From Notospermus geniculatus (taxonomy: Eukaryota; Nemertea; Pilidiophora; Heteronemertea; Lineidae): DNA of 64,000 nt. Under the pieces are notes generated by a model. That model ran no database searches. It was not told the DNA's origin and was given only the letters and a program-made list of their open reading frames with translations. The stretch lies in contig NMRB01000926.1 of NCBI GenBank assembly GCA_002633025.1, positions 44,789 to 108,788 of the forward strand. Direction: 5' to 3'. Below are positions 60,101 to 64,000 of this stretch, piece after piece; position 1 is the stretch's first letter; each line of letters starts with the position of its first letter. A program made the translations under genes and the position numbers.

Positions 60101-60500
60101 ACTCAATTTGTCATGACTGTGAAAGGCTCCAACGACTTTCCCCGTGTCACTGACATTGCTCAATCGACATCATCACACTAAAGAGGTAAGGCACCAATTT
60201 TCCTCTAATCTCAGCTAATAATATCAGCGGCTAACGCTTCCTTCAATATTGGCTTTCAAAGTCAACCATCAAGACTCGAGCACGTTTGGCTTAGTAAATT
60301 ACATGGCTTACGGCCAGCCTTTACCATGAACTATGAAAGGAAGCCAACATCCGCCCCGGGATGTTTAAGATGCACGTTGGGAATCATCTAACGATTACAG
60401 AACCAGCCTTCGATGTTGCCTCGCCTTGATGCTCCGTTTGTTTTATTGTATGTTTTGTAGCAAACATCAAACAACGGATCGCATTATGAGAAATGGGCTT
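54173..60500. other. Unassigned, repeat-poor sequence
   Basis: No domain recognised in any frame. The longest frames (for example 127 codons, minus strand, 58839-59222) lack splice context or similarity that I know. A TATAAAAAG box occurs near 54937. Could be intergenic regulatory DNA or a long intron. Confidence 0.4.
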
Positions 60501-62474
60501 CGTTTGGTGAAGTCCATTGATTTCGGGCTTCTTTTTACGACTGATCTTGGCAATTGACGGTGGGATCGTGGTTGAGGAAAACGATCGTGGTAATGATCCC
60601 TCATCGCTTTTTGTTCCCAGTCGAATACACGAAAGGAAATATGAACATGTAGGTACATGTACGAGGTGTAGCGTTTTCTAGTGTTCCCCACATCTCACTC
60701 TTTCCATATGTACAAAGCTGGAGATATCATGACTTTTCGACAGGGGCACATAGGGAAATCCGGTCACTCTCGTTTCACTATAATGAGGGGAACACTATGG
60801 CACTTTACATCAATACATTACCATCATTGGCAAGTATAACATTACCATCAGTCAAACAAGTGTGCAGACGACAGCCAGTTTCAAACCAGAGACTATTTGT
60901 TTGCCAGAGATTATCATCACACAACGAATATTTTTCAGAACCGGTAACTATTTGAACATTTCCTATAAAGTAACCGCAAGAAGCATACTAGACTGGTCCT
61001 GTAAACAATGGTTGGCAACTGACGTCAGAGTATGACGTATGTAGGACATTTTGCCAGGAAAAAATATTGTAATAAGTAATCCCGATCTCTACAGAAGTGT
61101 ACTCAGTGAATCACCATAATATCATACCCTAGAGGGCTGCCCAAAATCAGATTTTAAAACTGCTTTTGTCCTTGAAGCATAAATACGTATACATCAAGAT
61201 AAGTTTTCTTATCCAGTTTATGCTCAGAAAGCACTTTCCAATTTTGAGAGGATAATATTTTCTCGCCAGGGAAAATAATGATACAGTTACGAGTATACAA
61301 GTCATCAGTGTTGGGCAGCCAGAAGGACTACAAAATGCATGAAATTTGTCACAAATCCACAAGGAAGAATTTACCTGTACATACAAAGAGTAATACTATG
61401 TTGCAGTCTGGTGTGTTGACCAGATGCTGCTCTTACAAATGATGCTGTAAAGATCAAACAGAGCTCTCAAGAGATCAAAGCAACCCAGCATCATTTTCCC
61501 CTCTTCCTGATTCTACCAGGACACAAGCAACATGTCTGCTTTTGATTAATTTTTATTCATCAAACTATAAACACCTACAAAACAGAAAATATTCATCTCT
61601 TTCACGGCCTCTAAACATCAAACAATACAAACATCTTTGTACTTATGCTATATTTACAAACAATATCTGTTGCACAACAAACGCAGAACTAGGGTGTTGT
61701 CAACTGCCTGTTCTTTCCTGCACATGTGACCCACGGTACCACAGCTGATCGGGCAGAAAAAGTATCATAAACACATGGAACTAATGATCTAATTGAAAAT
61801 CAATGAAAATACTTGTAATGACAGTTTTCCACCCCTCAATACAAGTGCCCAGACCAAGTGCCCAGACTGGCCAGACTTTCACTATCTGTTCAGATACCCA
61901 ATGCCAGGCAGACTGCACTTTTGACACTTGTTCTGAGCATGGAGGTACATGTATAATAAAGTTAGATGGAGAGATACGTCCATGTTCCGAGGGATGTTTC
62001 TTCTGGACCACCGGTGTGGCATGGTCAGTGATTCTGGGCTGAGATATAGGCCTACTCCAGTCATGGACAAACTGACTATTTTGGTTACAGATACGAAGAC
62101 CAAAAGGAGCTTCACATTGGGGTTCACTCTTGTACATGAACATCTTCCACAAATGGTAACAGTAACATATCATCAAGATAAGGGAGGTTGTTTACTGAAC
62201 GACTGACAGAACTGTTACCAAAAGCAATTTTACCTCACATCACAAAACCAGATTCACTCAAACCACTCTTTGACAATGTTCATCTACTAGCCTACTACCA
62301 CTTCACTTCACAGCACTGGACTAGGGGAGGTTGAGAAAAAGGTTCCTGTTCAAAGTAATGAATGCAGATCACCTGGAGAACTCACAGTCAAAAAACGCAA
62401 GGAACGGGCATGATCAGAATGACAAGCGTGACAAGCGCCATGATAATTATGTCGACATTATGCCAACCGATGTC
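60501..62474. other. Unassigned sequence with dispersed repeats
   Basis: 60675-60805 resembles the GTGTTCCC hairpin at 41725. 61835-61945 resembles 52470-52570 in part (AAGTGCCCAGA ... TTCAGATA). No gene recognised. Confidence 0.35.
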
Positions 62475-62644
62475 GCTTTTTCTAAGCAATTTTCACCTTG
62501 TGAGTGGTCCAATGTCAGCTGATCAACAACAGCCACAGGCAAAAACACTGTTTGTGGTAGCTTTTTCTAAGCAATTTTCACCTTGTGAGTGGTCCAATGT
62601 CAGCTGATCAACAACAGTCACAGGCAAAAACACTGTTTGTGGTA
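62475..62644. repeat. 85-bp tandem duplication (two units)
   Basis: GCTTTTTCTAAGCAATTTTC starts at 62475 and again at 62560. The units are nearly identical over the full 85 bases. Confidence 0.85.
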
Positions 62645-63946
62645 GTTTCCTTGGCCTCAGCATGGCTTTTCCTAACGGCAATTATCACTTTTAGGTATGC
62701 ACTCCGGTCATTGGCTTACAGTCAAAGGCTTCCAAAGCTGGGATAGACATCACAGTGTGACTAACACTAGTACACCATCTCCCATCCCCCAAACATGGCA
62801 TGAGGTTACCTAAAAATAACCTTCCAAGATCTAATTTGCTGATGGAAGTGATACTGTGTTTTTTTAAGAATCGCCTATTTAATCCAGGGACATGGCAAAG
62901 CTATCTTTCTGACGATGTTAACAAGGGTATAATCACAACTTGCATGACTGCCATCCTAATGGCCATGGAGTGGAAACAAGACTGCAGAACAAATTGGGCA
63001 CAGCTCCCTGGCCTAATATGCCCGACATGTCATATTATGTCCCTTCCTTCAGGTAACTACCAAGACATGCTACAGACAGACATGACAAGTCATGACATAA
63101 AGAACCCACAGAAAAACCTAGGACATGGGTAGACTTTTGCTGACCAAGTCAACCTTCAGAAGATTACATTCACAAACATCCGACATCGTGCACTAAAAAA
63201 ACAACTGTCAGTGATAGTGATTGGAAAAAAATGTGCATAAAAATAAAATCACAGATTTGCTATACATGTAATATAGAAGATAAAAAAGTAAAATCACACT
63301 CTACACTCAAAACATGACACTAGGACCCCTAGTTTGAATAAATAACACAGGTTGGTTTCAGAATTGAGCTGCTGTGACTACAGTCAGATCCAGCCCTGAC
63401 CATGAAATTCATCCTGAGAATATCAGAGGTTCCAGCACTCGCTCCCTTTGTCACGGCATATGCAGTGATGGAGGGAAGGAGCGTAGATCTCAGGATGGTG
63501 AAATAGGGGATGACGATGTCATGCATGTCCCTCTTATATAGAAAGAATGGACCAACTAGTAAGGTCAGTCTAGACGGCTAACTTATCAATGAACTAAATA
63601 AGGTCTTCAATAACCCAATCAAGGCTGTCAAGCGTGTAATGAGCAAGGGAATCAATAGAAATTCGGTCTGTTGATTATAATATATACTGCGATTAATGTA
63701 ACGGATTGTGGCCGCGCTGAATAATTATGATTGATATGAGTTCATCTAGAGATCATGGTTTAAGGGTAAATACATCGTGAACTTGCAGGAGGTAAAGAAT
63801 TGACTTGAGAGGTCTAGATCTGACCAAAGTAACATGCCAACAGTATCCTCTAAAAATCGGGATTCTACAACGGGTTATAGCTACATGTTGCTCAGAGAAC
63901 TCATCTTGCAACATACATTGGGTGATTTCAGAGTTAGTTTTTAACA
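62645..63946. other. Unassigned sequence
   Basis: Nothing recognised except one GGGAGCGA-type hairpin repeat at 63417-63503. Confidence 0.35.
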
Positions 63947-64000
63947 CCGGTTTTACAATGCTTTAAAGCTTTATAATGCTTTAAAGCATTATAAAACCGG
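63947..64000. repeat. 54-base palindrome at the window end
   Basis: CCGGTTTTACAATGCTTTAA and TTAAAGCATTATAAAACCGG are inverted copies around a CTTTATAATG centre. Possibly one end of a larger element outside the window. Confidence 0.65.

Noticed and set aside
1-64000. tRNA and rRNA genes
   Set aside because: No tRNA B-box-like or rRNA-like sequence stood out on reading; a tRNAscan run would be needed to exclude them.

Overview
This is animal nuclear DNA. The genes are split by GT–AG introns, there are no bacterial operons, and the spaces between genes are full of short inverted-repeat elements. The gene families (a D-aspartate oxidase-like gene, a two-domain GNAT, an MS4A/CD20-like four-span protein, BSDC1) and the very high haplotype divergence suggest an invertebrate deuterostome such as an echinoderm or hemichordate. 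I cannot name the species from the sequence alone. The short palindromes TAGGCCTA and TACATGTA are very common from 1 to 50 kb.

Left part (1–39 kb): a tandemly repeated three-gene cassette. Each cassette has a D-aspartate/D-amino-acid oxidase gene (10 exons, minus strand), head-to-head with a GNAT acetyltransferase gene (3 exons, plus strand), followed by a convergent MS4A-like gene (minus strand). DDO copies: A 480-6154 (a small transposon in exon 4 brings a stop), B 12632-16562 (2-base insertion in the last exon), C 20716-24598 (3' end lost at a gap). GNAT copies: 1 at 7461-8816 (15-residue internal deletion), 2 at 10312-11539 (frameshift in exon 1), 3 at 16932-18213 (intact), 4 at 24958-25373 (cut at a gap), 5 at 36173-37078 (first exon missing). 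MS4A-like: intact at 37909-39107, an interrupted pseudogene at 19187-20282, and two tail relics near 12 kb.

Right part: a two-exon DUF4326 gene (40520-41369), a 1.6-kb near-perfect palindrome (42404-44019), and BSDC1 (minus strand). The nine BSDC1 exons lie in two separated blocks, 31685-34691 and 45312-46650. From about 50.7 to 60.5 kb the DNA holds no recognised gene and few of the repeats seen elsewhere. From 60.5 to 64 kb it is again anonymous sequence with repeats.

Assembly: nine single N positions split the window into ten pieces. Several pieces overlap or are allelic to each other, and BSDC1 reads in frame only if pieces are reordered. Most likely two haplotypes of a very polymorphic genome are interleaved here out of order. 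The pairs of alleles show directly where mobile elements have inserted.
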